The notes under the pieces are model-generated. The model was not told the DNA's origin and did no database searches. It worked only from the letters and a program-made list of their open reading frames with translations. A program made the position numbers and the translations under genes. From contig NZ_CP139487.1 in the NCBI RefSeq assembly GCF_034259205.1, positions 4,030,001 to 4,094,000 on the forward strand: a DNA stretch of 64,000 bases, written 5' to 3'. Below are positions 41,783-53,700 of the stretch, piece by piece. Every line of letters starts with the position of its first letter. Within the stretch, counting starts at the first letter, position 1. This stretch comes from Peredibacter starrii. GTDB lineage: Bacteria; Bdellovibrionota; Bacteriovoracia; Bacteriovoracales; Bacteriovoracaceae.

Positions 41783-43645
41783 GTGCAGAATTATTCGATT
41801 AAGATGAAGCTGGCAGTGCCAATTATCATTACGGCTTTTCTGGTATTGGCGATCATGACTTATTTCATTGGTTCACATACCTGGAATAACTCGAAGCTAT
41901 TCGCCATTGATAAAACTTCCGCGATGGCGGAGGCCTATGGAAATAACATGAAGGCCGAACTTCAAAAAAGCCTGGATATTGCTCGTGGTATGGCACAGGT
42001 TCTTGAGTCCCTTCGTGCACATGGTGGCAACAATCGCGAAATTATCGAGAAAATGATTTTGGATATTCTACAAAAAAATCCTCATCTCATTGGATCATGG
42101 ACAGGCTGGGAAGCAGATAAATGGGATGGAAAAGACTTTCAATACGTGAATGCTCCTTACCATGATAAAACAGGACGCTTCATTCCATATGCTAACTGGG
42201 AAAATGGGAAGCCTACTCTTTCCCCTTTGCTCGAATATGATGTTGCAGGAAATGGCGACTACTATCAAGTTCCGAAATCACGTCTCAAAGAAACCATGAT
42301 AGATCCATATCTTTATAAGATTGGCGATGAAATGGTACTTATGAGCTCTGCAGTTGTGCCAATCATTAGAAACGGTGAATTTCTTGGGGTGGCCGGTGTA
42401 GATATGGGGCTAAAAGAAGTTCAAAAAGCAGTTAATACCATCAAACCATTTTCAACTTCAGAGTCGTACCTTGTAAGCAGTTCGGGAAAATTCGTATCGC
42501 ATCCTAATATTGAAATGATCACCAAGGACGCAAAATTTCCTTTCGAACAAGAAAAATTTGCCAAGGCCATTTCGAGTGGTGAAAAACTTGTCTTGTTTGG
42601 AGAAATTGAGAACGATCAAGAATATCTATACGTCACGAATTCTTTTAAAATTGGGAACACTGACGAATATTGGACTCTCATTGTAAGAACTCCGACATCA
42701 ACTGTTCTGGCAGACGCTAAAACAATGCTATGGACCCAAATTCTTATTTCAATTGTTGGACTTTGTATTCTATTCGGAGCAGTGATCTTCCTTTCTCGCT
42801 ATATCTCAAACTCAGTAAGTAATCCTTCTAAAGAACTGAATGATTCAAGCAGCGAAGTTACAGCAGCAATCCAGCAATTAACTGTGGCAGGGCAAAATCT
42901 TTCACAATCTTCAACTGAAGCTGCTGCTTCATTAGAAGAAACCGTCGCATCTCTTGAAGAACTTACATCTATGGTGAAAGTTAACACTGACCACGCCAAA
43001 GAGGCCGCAAGACTTTCTGGCGAGACACATGAAATCGCAGGAAGAGGTAAAGAGAACATTAGTAAGCTTATTGCATCGATGGAATCAATCAGCCAGGATT
43101 CAAAGCGAATTCTCGAGATCATCACAGTGATTGATGATATCGCTTTCCAAACCAACCTCCTCGCACTCAATGCAGCAGTAGAGGCCGCTCGTGCCGGTGA
43201 GCAAGGAAAAGGGTTTTCTGTGGTAGCTGAAGCGGTAAGAAATCTTGCTCAACAAAGTGCCACTGCCGCTAAAAATATCAATGAGCTTATCAAGGGTAGC
43301 GTTGAGAGAATTGAACAATGTAGTCATCAGTCGATTGAGAGTGGTGAAATTCTCAGCGAGATTCTTATTGCCGCCAAGAAAGTTTCTGAGATTAATGCTG
43401 AAATTTCGAGCGCCTCACTAGAGCAAAGTAATGGGATCGCTCAGATCAGCACGGCCATGAATCAACTCGAGCAATCTGTTAACAGCAATGCTTCTTCTTC
43501 TGAAGAAATTGCTTCGACAGCTGCAGAAATTAGCTCACAAGCTGAAATCATGAATAATGTGGTAAATGTTCTGAATGAAGTTGTGTATGGTAAAGATGAG
43601 TCTTCTTCTTCCAAAGTATCTGAGACCCGCCAAGAATCTGCTTAA
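41783..43645 (+). CDS. Methyl-accepting chemotaxis protein
   Basis: 620 aa, GTG start with SD GGAG 6 nt before. TM1 (~10-28), a periplasmic dCache-type sensor (~35-310) with [13 protein letters not shown] and [19 protein letters not shown] motifs, TM2 (~316-340) and the cytoplasmic signalling tip ([29 protein letters not shown]). The HAMP region is short or missing. The ligand is possibly a small organic acid or amino acid, as for dCache domains (inference). No che genes nearby. Confidence 0.92.
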   Translation: MQNYSIKMKLAVPIIITAFLVLAIMTYFIGSHTWNNSKLFAIDKTSAMAEAYGNNMKAELQKSLDIARGMAQVLESLRAHGGNNREIIEKMILDILQKNPHLIGSWTGWEADKWDGKDFQYVNAPYHDKTGRFIPYANWENGKPTLSPLLEYDVAGNGDYYQVPKSRLKETMIDPYLYKIGDEMVLMSSAVVPIIRNGEFLGVAGVDMGLKEVQKAVNTIKPFSTSESYLVSSSGKFVSHPNIEMITKDAKFPFEQEKFAKAISSGEKLVLFGEIENDQEYLYVTNSFKIGNTDEYWTLIVRTPTSTVLADAKTMLWTQILISIVGLCILFGAVIFLSRYISNSVSNPSKELNDSSSEVTAAIQQLTVAGQNLSQSSTEAAASLEETVASLEELTSMVKVNTDHAKEAARLSGETHEIAGRGKENISKLIASMESISQDSKRILEIITVIDDIAFQTNLLALNAAVEAARAGEQGKGFSVVAEAVRNLAQQSATAAKNINELIKGSVERIEQCSHQSIESGEILSEILIAAKKVSEINAEISSASLEQSNGIAQISTAMNQLEQSVNSNASSSEEIASTAAEISSQAEIMNNVVNVLNEVVYGKDESSSSKVSETRQESA

Positions 43646-43654
43646 ATTAAATCC

Positions 43655-43690
43655 AGCTAGAGTCCGACAAACGGACTCTAGCTTTAAATT
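43655..43690 (+). terminator. Chemoreceptor terminator
   Basis: AGCTAGAGTCCG (43655-43666) pairs fully with CGGACTCTAGCT (43672-43683), loop ACAAA, then a T-rich tract. Confidence 0.88.
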
Positions 43691-43851
43691 TTTCACAATT
43701 TCTTAAGATGTCCTCTTCATTCTTAATCCCTAACTCACTGATAATCCATAAATAAAATGAGCCTAAAACTCAAGAAATGAACATCCTTGCCCACCCCTAA
43801 CTCATTGAAAAGAAAGTCATAAATGTGTCGATAGGTAAGTGAGGTCAACTT

Positions 43852-44754
43852 ATGGGTCAACACGCTTTTGTAAAATTCCTAATACTCTTTGGAGCATTCG
43901 TTACTCCAATCCTTAATACTTTTGCCTCAGATCTCTACATCATTCGCGAAAACATTTTTGAAGAAGAATCGGGATCTGCCAAAAAGAAATACATTCTTAA
44001 ATTAAAACCAACTACGATTCAAAAAATCAAAGAGCTTCCGCCAACGACTGTTATTTATCTTGGTGAAGGTGAAGAAAAACAAAAACTCGCTCAAAAGAAA
44101 AAAGATCCTTATCCAGCAAAAATCGATTTTAAATACTCTAACTCATACGTAAGAGTTGATGGTACCGACGCGAATGCCAAAGGCTATATCAAGTCTGACA
44201 ATGCTCCTGGATATCATGTGCTTTGGACCCCTTGGTATAATCAAACTTGGGAAGCGCAACTGGGACACAGCTTCGCTTTCTATGACATGGGAAATTCCAA
44301 ATCAAGAACCATCACAAATCCTAAGCAGGATCAGCAAAAATTCTATCTCGCCGCAAATTACCGACTGAATGATTATTGGAAACTTAATTCTGAATTAGGA
44401 ACCAATAAGCAGTTCTTCTTCAAAGCGGTTGATAATGAAACGATTAAAATTGAAAGCGTACGAGTTCCCTACATTCAGTTGGGAGCGAGCTACTCAATGT
44501 ACAAGAACGCTCTTACTCATATTGATCTGAAACTGGCGGGCCGTTATCACCTTCCCTTTGAAAGCGATGTGTATGAAGGAACCGGAATCGGGACAGTCGG
44601 ATCCGTTTATATGGAACATAAATTTAAAAAGGTGAACTTCTCAGGGGAAGTTTTCTACTCGCAAGATAAATTCGATACGGATGAAATTGAATTTACTCGT
44701 GCAGAAGTTGGTTTAGTACTAGGGCTTAAATTTTACTTTGGAGAAGAAGTCTAA
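43852..44754 (+). CDS. Outer-membrane beta-barrel protein upstream of the giant lipoprotein
   Basis: 300 aa; signal peptide cleaved near FASD. A charged N-terminal region (residues ~25-100) is followed by about 190 residues of alternating beta strands (KIDFKYSNSYVRVDG, WEAQLGHSFAFYD, VGLVLGLKFYFGEE), suiting an 8- to 10-strand barrel. SD GAGGT. The stop is 6 bp before the start of the 3148-aa lipoprotein gene, so they form one operon. It could be the outer-membrane partner that anchors or exports that protein (inference). Confidence 0.72.
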   Translation: MGQHAFVKFLILFGAFVTPILNTFASDLYIIRENIFEEESGSAKKKYILKLKPTTIQKIKELPPTTVIYLGEGEEKQKLAQKKKDPYPAKIDFKYSNSYVRVDGTDANAKGYIKSDNAPGYHVLWTPWYNQTWEAQLGHSFAFYDMGNSKSRTITNPKQDQQKFYLAANYRLNDYWKLNSELGTNKQFFFKAVDNETIKIESVRVPYIQLGASYSMYKNALTHIDLKLAGRYHLPFESDVYEGTGIGTVGSVYMEHKFKKVNFSGEVFYSQDKFDTDEIEFTRAEVGLVLGLKFYFGEEV

Positions 44755-44760
44755 AAAAAC

Positions 44761-47700
44761 ATGAAGATATTAATTCTTCTTACGTTTTTATTTTCGTTGG
44801 CCGGTTGTATGCCAAATCCGGTCGGGGGCTCAGGCTCCGAGGGGAACTTTGACTCTGAATTCCAGCCTTATAACTCTTCACCAAGAAATTTTAGTATTAC
44901 TGCCCTTACACCCGGAGACGCGAGCGCGACTGTTTCATGGTCAAGCAGTCAGAACGCCGACTCTTATGAGATCCATTACCGTTCAGCATCTGTTCTCACA
45001 TTTACAACCATTGATAATGTAACCTCTCCCTACACTATTACAGGCCTAACAAATAGTCAGACCTATCTGGTTATTGTGACTGCGAAGAATGAACGTGGTT
45101 CAACTAACTCACAAAGTTTAACTGTTACCCCGACAGATAATATCGTGGTTGTTCCGGGCTCACCTGTCGTGAGTTATGCAACTTCGGCCGGTAAGACGAT
45201 GGATTTTGGCAACACCATGACCGTGGTGCCTTCGCTTCTTAATAACAATGGTGCTTCAATTACAAATTGTACAAGCACTCCCGCCCTTCCGGCCTGGGCA
45301 ACTCTTAATCCGAACACTTGTGTGATTTCTGGTACGCCTACAGCTCCGATGGCGGCAACTTATAGCATTCGTGCGACAAACGCAGCAGGAACATCATCTC
45401 CTACATCGATCACACTGACAGTAAGTGCACTTGTTCCGGCCATCAGTTATCTTGGGGCTCTCAACACATCAGGTGCTATTGATGTGCCAATGGTTGTTAA
45501 TCCAACGCTTTTAAACTCTAATGGTTCAGCGATTACAAGTTGTACGAGTTTTCCGGCCTTGCCAACTTGGGCAAGTCTTCATCCTTCAACTTGTGTGATT
45601 TCTGGAACTCCTGATGCACCTCTTACTCTTACTTCATATTTAATCACGGCCACCAACTCGATTGGTCCTTCAATTGGTGCCACGGTATCACTGGAAGTTT
45701 CGGCCGGAATTCCTGTGTTAAGTTACGCAGCTGCATTAGGAACAATGAACTTTGTAGATTCACCGATGACGGTGACTCCAACTCTCCTAAAACTAAACGG
45801 CTCAGCGATTACAAATTGTGTGAGTTCACCAACACTTCCGACTTGGGCGACACTTGATCCTAATACATGCGTGATTACAGGAACGCCTGATTCGACACTG
45901 TCTCCAACCACTTATTCAATCGTTGCTACAAACTCTATAGGTGACTCGGTTGGAGCAAATGTAACGTTAACTGCGATTGCTTTTAATTGTCCGGTTGGAT
46001 ACGCCGAAGTACCTGCGGATGCAGCTCTTGGCGTGAATCGTTTTTGTGTCATGATGTTTGAAGCGAGAAATAATTCCGGTGCAGTTTCAGAGGCGGCCGG
46101 AACTCCATGGACAAATATTTCGTTAGCTAATGCTAAGACGGCCTGTACGGCGTTAGGTTCAGATGATGATCTCATCTCAAATCCTGAATGGATGGCCATT
46201 GCTAGAAACGCTGAAACAGTGGCAGGTAACTGGTCAACAGGTTCTGTTGGAACCGGTCTTATGCCAAGAGGTCACTCGGACAACAATCCTTCAAGCGTTT
46301 TAACTTTAAGTAATACTGGTGATGATTATTCAGATACTTTGGATACATCTGGATCAGCTTGGGAGCAAAAAAGAAAAATCACGCTTTCAAATGGCGCAGT
46401 CATTTGGGACTTGAGTGGTAACGTTTCAGAATGGGTCGACTGGAGAACTACTTCTGGTCTACAAACAGGACCAACAAATTGTTCAGCTTCTACTCAGGAA
46501 CTCGCTTCAGTATCCTGTGCAGGACTTGCATCAAATGATTATCTTCCAAGCAATGGTTCCCTGAACTCTTCAAATGGAATTGGTAGATTTATTGGTGGGA
46601 CAAGTGGTGCCCCTGTTCGCGGTGGTTCATGGAATGACTCGGATATCTCAGGTCTTTATTCAATCAATTTAGGTCTGGCTTCAATTGCACATTCAAATGT
46701 GGGCTTTCGTTGTGTGAATCGTCCAAAGGCCGCAGATGCTCCAGGGCTTAGCTTTGCTGGTGCAACGGGAACTACAGTCTTAGTGGGCGAAATGATGTCT
46801 ATTCTCCCAACCACACTTGATGCAAATGGTGCCGCCATTACAAATTGTACAACGACGCCGACACTGCCTTCGTGGGCATCGATTAATCCATCGAATTGTG
46901 AAATCACAGGTACACCGACGGGAGTAATGGCACCTACAAGTTTTGATGTCGTTGCCACTAACTCAGTTGGTGATTCAAATATTGCTACAATTACATTAAC
47001 GGTAAACGGAGCAGTTCCTGTTTTAAGTTACGTTGGTTCTCTTGGTGGAAACGGGGCGGTCGGAATTCCAATGACAGTTTCGCCAACTGTTCTAAGCGGA
47101 AATACTCTCGCCATTACAAACTGTACAAGTTCTCCAGCGCTCCCAGCTTGGGCAACATTGAATCCTACAACTTGTACAATTTCAGGTACTCCTGATTCAT
47201 TCTTACTTTCAACTGTCTATGATATTTCCGCTCATAACTCAGCTGGAGCTTCAGTTCCGGCCAGCATCACTCTTAGTGTTGCGGCAGCGGCCCCAGTATT
47301 AAGTTACAGTGGTGCAACCGGTGTCATTGGAAGTGTTGGTGTGGCGATGAGCATTTCACCTACGACGTTAGTAGATAATGGAGCCGCCATTACTAATTGT
47401 ACGGCGTCGCCAGCATTGCCTGTTTGGGCGAGCATTAATACTTCAACTTGTGTGATCTCGGGAACGCCAACGGGAATTTTGCCGGCCACGACGTATACGA
47501 TCACTGCCACAAACTCGGTTGGCTCAAGTAGTAGTAACGTGACATTTAGATCTAACCCATCAGCTCCAGCACTTAGTTTTGTGGGATCAACTGGAACAAC
47601 AATCAATTATGGAAGTCCACTAAGCGTATCACCTTCACTATTAAATGCGAACGGAGCCGCCATCACAAGTTGTAGCATTTCTCCGGCACTTCCAGCGTGG

Positions 47701-50700
47701 GCAACGATCAACTCTTCAACTTGTATTATTTCAGGAACGCCAACTCAAGCACTCGCGGCCACAACATATACGGTAAGGGCCACAAACTCTGCGGGACAAT
47801 CAGCTCCAGCGTCTGTCATTCTAACTGTGAATGCACTTGTTCCAACCATCAGTTACGCCGGAGCAACTGGAACAACAAGATCAATTAACTCTCCAATGAG
47901 TGTGGCACCAACAACCTTACAATCAAATGGTGCGACCATTACTAACTGTTCGGCCTCACCTGCGCTTCCAGCTTGGGCGACTTTGAACCCAATTACTTGT
48001 GTTATCTCGGGTACACCGAATGTCATGATGGCAACTACAACTTTCACAATTACGGCCGGTAACTCCGCGGGGACATCCGATGCAACAGTAGACCTAACTG
48101 TAATCGCAGCAGTGCCAACTATCAGTTACGCGGGAGCAACAGGAACAATTGGATCAATTGGAACTGCAATGTCTGTTTCTCCAACGACATTGAATAATAA
48201 CGGCGCCGCAATTACCAATTGTTCGATCACGCCAGCACTTCCAGGTTGGGCAACTATTGATCCAACGACTTGTGTGATAGCAGGTACCCCAAATGCTTCT
48301 CTGACATCAACCACATATTCAATTATTGCGACGAACTCAACTGGTAACTCAACTGGGGCAACTGTCACTCTTCGTGCCAATGCGGCCGTACCAACTTTAA
48401 GTTATGTGGGCTCGACAGGAACCACCATTAACTACAATACTTTGGCAAATATTGCGCCAACGACACTGAACACTAATGGTGCGGCGATTAGTAGCTGTAC
48501 AAGTACTCCTTCACTTCCCGCTTGGGCAATTTTAAATCCTACAACATGTGCCATTACCGGTATTGCCACTTCAGTTCTTCCGGCAACAACTTATACAATC
48601 GTGGCCAGAAACTCTGTTGGTTATTCGGCAGGTGCAACTCTTACTCTTCAAGTAAATGCCACTCCACCAACTTTAAGTTTCGTAGGATCTCTTGGAACAA
48701 GTGGTGCAGTTGGTGTTGCGATGAGTGTATTCCCAACATCACTCATTACAAATGGTGCGGCGGTCACAAATTGTACCAGCACTCCTACGCTACCAACTTG
48801 GGCAACTCTTAACCCGATCACTTGTCGAATCACGGGTACTCCGGATGCCGTACTACCGGCAACTATTTTTAATATTGTTGCGACTAATTCTGCAGGTGAT
48901 TCTGCAAGTGCAGCAGTTACATTGACGGTTGATGCTTCAGCACCTTCATTAAGTTATTCAGGAGCAACAGGAACGAATGGAATTTTTGGGGCGCTAATGA
49001 CCGTGGCCCCAACTCTTATTTCCGATAATGGTTCGACCATTACAGCTTGTACCAGCACTCCGGCGCTTCCGGCCTGGGCAACACTTGATCCAGTGACTTG
49101 TGTTATTACAGGTACGCCAAATGCTTTTCAAGCTGCGACGTCATATTCAATCCAAGCAACAAACTCAGTTGGCAATTCAGCTACGGCTACAGTAACTCTT
49201 TCTGTAAATGCGGCACCTCCGACGGTTAGTTACGCGGGTGCGACTGGGACAACTGTTAATTTCGGTACTGCTATGAGTGTTTCACCTACCACACTTATTA
49301 CCAATGGTGCAGGGATAACAAATTGTTCAACCACTCCTGCTCTTCCTACATGGGCAAGTATCAATCCAACAACATGTGTGATTTCAGGAACACCAAACGC
49401 AACTCTGACAGGAGTTACATATGCGGTGACGGCGACCAACTCCGCAGGCAGTTCAACCGCTGCCAACGTAACATTAACGGTGAACGCCATCGCTCCTAAT
49501 TTAAGTTTTGCAGGTGCCACTGGAACTATTGGTTATGTCACACTACCGATGACAGTAAACCCGACGACTTTAAATCCTAATGGTTCTCCAATTACAAATT
49601 GTTCCGTCTCCCCTGCTCTTCCGGCCTGGGCAACACTTAACACAACAAATTGTGTGATCTCAGGTACGCCGGACGCAACCATGTCAGCAGTAACATATAC
49701 TCTGACAGCGACCAATGCTATCGGTTCATCGGCCGGAGCGAATGTCACTCTATCAGTTGAAACAGTTTCAGTTCCTGAATTAAGTTTTGCAGGATCAACA
49801 GGCACAACCGGGATGGTTGGATCTCCAATGACAGTTGCCCCAACAAATCTCGATGACAACGGTTCTCCAGTTACAAGTTGTAGTATCTCGCCAGCACTAA
49901 GCGGCGGGCTTGTTATCAACAATTCAACTTGTATTATCTCGGGGACACCAACTGCTCTCCTGGCCGCCACAACTTATACTGTAACTGTAACAACAGCTAT
50001 AGGGAATGCCTCAGATACCGTCACTTTAACAGTGAATGCAGGTATACCAACTCTGAGCTATTCAGGTGCAACTGGTACCACTGTTAATATCAATACTGCG
50101 ATGACAGTAGCTCCAACTCTGTTGAGCAATAACCAATCGGCCATTACAGCTTGTGCGGCGACTCCTGCTTTACCTGCATGGGCAACTCTTAACCCTACTA
50201 CTTGTGTAATTTCAGGAACGGCCAATACTGTTCTTCCGGCAACGACATATTCAATTATTGCAACTAATGCTATTGGCAATTCAATTGCTGCCTCAGTTTC
50301 TTTAACTGTAAATGCTTTGGTACCAACCATTAGTTATGCGGGGGCGACTGGAACTTCGGGATCTGTAGGTACGGCAATGAATGTTGTTCCTACGACGTTA
50401 CTTTCGAACGGTTCGGCAATTTCAAACTGCACGACTTCCCCAGCGCTTCCAGCATGGGCAACACTTAACACATCTACCTGTGTGATCTCTGGAACACCAA
50501 CGGCCCCTATAGGTTCGACTACATATAATATCACCGCAACCAATGCGATTGGGAACTCAACAGCCGCTTCAGTAAGTTTAAGTGCAACTTCTGCCCCACC
50601 ACTTATCAGTTATTCAGGAGCGACAGGGACGACTGTTAACTTTGGCTCTGCTATGACAGTTACGCCAACAACTTTACAGAACAATGGTTCAACCATCACT

Positions 50701-53700
50701 AGCTGTAATAGTGCACCGGCACTTCCAGCTGGACTCATAATTGATCCTTCAACATGTGTTATTTCTGGAACCGCCACTGTTGCCGTTTCTGGAGCGAATT
50801 ATTCTATTACGGCCGCTAACTCTGCTGGTAGTTCAGTCGGAGCCACAGTCACTTTAACAGTGAACCCATTAGCACCAACTTTAAGTTATGCAACTTCTGC
50901 AGGGAAGATAACAAATATTCACTCCGTGATGACAGTGACGCCTTCAACTCTAAGTACTAATGGTGCTTCAATTACTGGATGCACAGTTACTCCGGCACTT
51001 CCGTCTTGGGCAACACTCAACACTACAACCTGTGTTATCTCAGGAACACCTGATGCTATTTTAAGTGCAACAACTTATTCAGTGACCGCAGTTAACAGCG
51101 TAGGACCTTCTGCATCTGCTTCCGTTACTCTACAAGTAAACGCAACTGCTCCAAGTATTAGCTACCTTGCTTCAGTTGTAAAATTTGGTGATGTCGTGAG
51201 TATTGTTCCAACTTTGGATAACAATGGCTCGGCCATCACTAACTGTACAGGAGCTGGCCTTCCAGCGTGGGCAACTATCAATACATCGACCTGTGAAATT
51301 ACTGGCACCCCGAATGCTGTTGCTCCTCTAACCGTTTACGGAATAACTGTGACTAATGGTATTGGTAGCACTTCTACTAATCTTTCTTTAACTGTTACAG
51401 AGAATGTTCCAACTCTTGCTTATGCAGCAGGAATTAAAACGGGAGTTTATGGACAGGCCATTACGGATATCATTCCGTCTACTCTATTGGCCAATGGTGC
51501 CACGGTTACAAGTTGTACAAGTGATACTGCTCTACCAACTGGCTTAACGATTAATCCAACGACTTGTGTAATTTCAGGAACACCTACTGAAGTTGCTGAC
51601 AACAAAATTTACAAAATTGTCGCCCATAACTCTGGTGGTGACTCTCCAGAAGTCAGTATCACGATTGATATTAATCCGGGTTTGCCAACTTTAGTTTACC
51701 CTTCAACAATGGGAAAACTAAACGAAGCAATTACTATAACTCCGACTACTTTCTTATCAAACGGTGATACCATCAGCTGTTTGGCACCAGGGCTTCCTGC
51801 TTGGGCAACGATTGATAGCAATACGTGTGTCATTACCGGCACACCAACTGCCATCATGCCTTTGAGCGATTTCACGGTAACAGCCTCGAATGCAGCAGGT
51901 TCAAATAACATTACTCTTCAATTTGGAGTCGGTGCAGGTAAACCAGTTATTGGTTATGTTGATTTAAGTGGTGCTGTTGGCGTTCCTTATTTACTGACGC
52001 CCACAACATTGAATGATAACGGTGGTCCAATAACAGCTTGCCTTGTAAGCCCTTCACTTCCAGCATGGGCAACTATCAATCAAAACACCTGTGAAATTAG
52101 CGGTATTCCTAACGCTGTGATTGGGCTTCCAGGAGCAACCTACAGTGTTGTTGCTCGTAACAGTGGTGGTGACTCGGAACCAGTTAACATCACTCTATTC
52201 ATTGATGCTTCAGCACCACAGTTAGCTTATGCATCTAACGTGAATGGATTGTTCGGAGATACAATAACTATTTCACCTACTATTCTCGAAGAAAATGGTG
52301 CTGCCACAACCTGTTCAGTTGCGCCTCTACCTGCGACTCAGCTTCCTTTATGGGCGACCTTGGACGTCAATACTTGTGTGATTACTGGAACACCAGACGC
52401 CACGTTTACAGCTCAGATATCAATTATCGCGACCAACACAAAAGGATCAGTGACCGCCAACTTTGATCTTAATATTTCGCCCAAAGTTCCGGTCATTAGC
52501 TATAGCCCAACCACATACTCAATTAACTTTGGAGAAAGTTTAAATATTACTCCAAACAGTATAATAACTAATGGATCGAACGTTACTGCGTGTAATGTTT
52601 CGCCAGCTCTTCCTGATGGATTAATTATTGATGCCAATACTTGTATCATCTCAGGGACGCCAATAGTTAGCCAACCTGCCACCAATCATTCAATTATAGC
52701 AACAAATGCCGGTGGAGATTCTCTTGCTGTCACAATTTCCATTCGAATTATTCCTCAGCCTCCAAGTTTGAGTTATGTCTCACCGAGTAATGGTAAAATT
52801 GGAACGAGCATGACAATCAATCCTGCAAGTCTAGTTACTAACGGAGCTGCAATTACTGCTTGTACTAGTAACCCTGTATTACCTGCTGGTCTATCTATTG
52901 ATCCTACCACTTGCGTAATCTCTGGTATCCCTCAAGTAGAAGTTAATGGTTATTATGATATAACGGCCGCCAATTCGGGTGGAATTTCTTCTGCCGCTAG
53001 TCTAAATCTTATTATTGATCCAGATGCTCCTCAAATTAGTTATCTAAATTCTCCAGGACTTCCTGCTTATCTGGACTCTCCAGCGAAAATATCTCCAACG
53101 ATTTTTGAAGATAACGGTGATCTCGCGACGTGTTCTATTTCTCCAGCGCTTCCGATCTGGGCAACGCTCGACCCTAATTCTTGTATCATTACAGGTTCTC
53201 CAACTGCGGTAGATATTACGGGAACATCTTATACAGTGACCGCTACGAATAATTTTGGTTCGACTTCAACAACATTCGAACTCTTTATTCAAGTTTGTCC
53301 GACAAACTATGCAGAAGTTCCGGCCGATTTAACACTAGGTACAGAACGTTTTTGCGTGATGAAATATGAGGCAAGAAACGATGGTGGAAAACCATCCGCA
53401 CAACCGAATCTAAGTCCTTGGGTCAATATCACGGTTGGAGATGCGAAGGCCGCATGTCGCTCTCTAGGGTATGATAAGCACTATGACTTAATCTCGAACG
53501 CAGAATGGATGGCCATAGCAAGAAATATCGAGGCGCGAGCAGCAAACTGGTTTACCGGCATTGTAGGTGGGGCCAATAATATGCTTCCAGTAGGACACAC
53601 TAGCGTAGTTGAGCCTGAGGATGAAAATGATCCGTACGATCCGATGATCCTTAATGTCTTAAGCACTGACCCGTACGACCAAACTACAGCGGCAATCGTT

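Noticed and set aside
45723-52685. Many antisense reading frames of 60-150 codons through the giant gene
   Set aside because: They recur with the repeat period, lack SD or promoters and mirror the repeated codons of the plus strand.
46738-53295. CRISPR-like repeat array
   Set aside because: Units are ~273 bp, in frame, degenerate and protein-coding; no cas genes.
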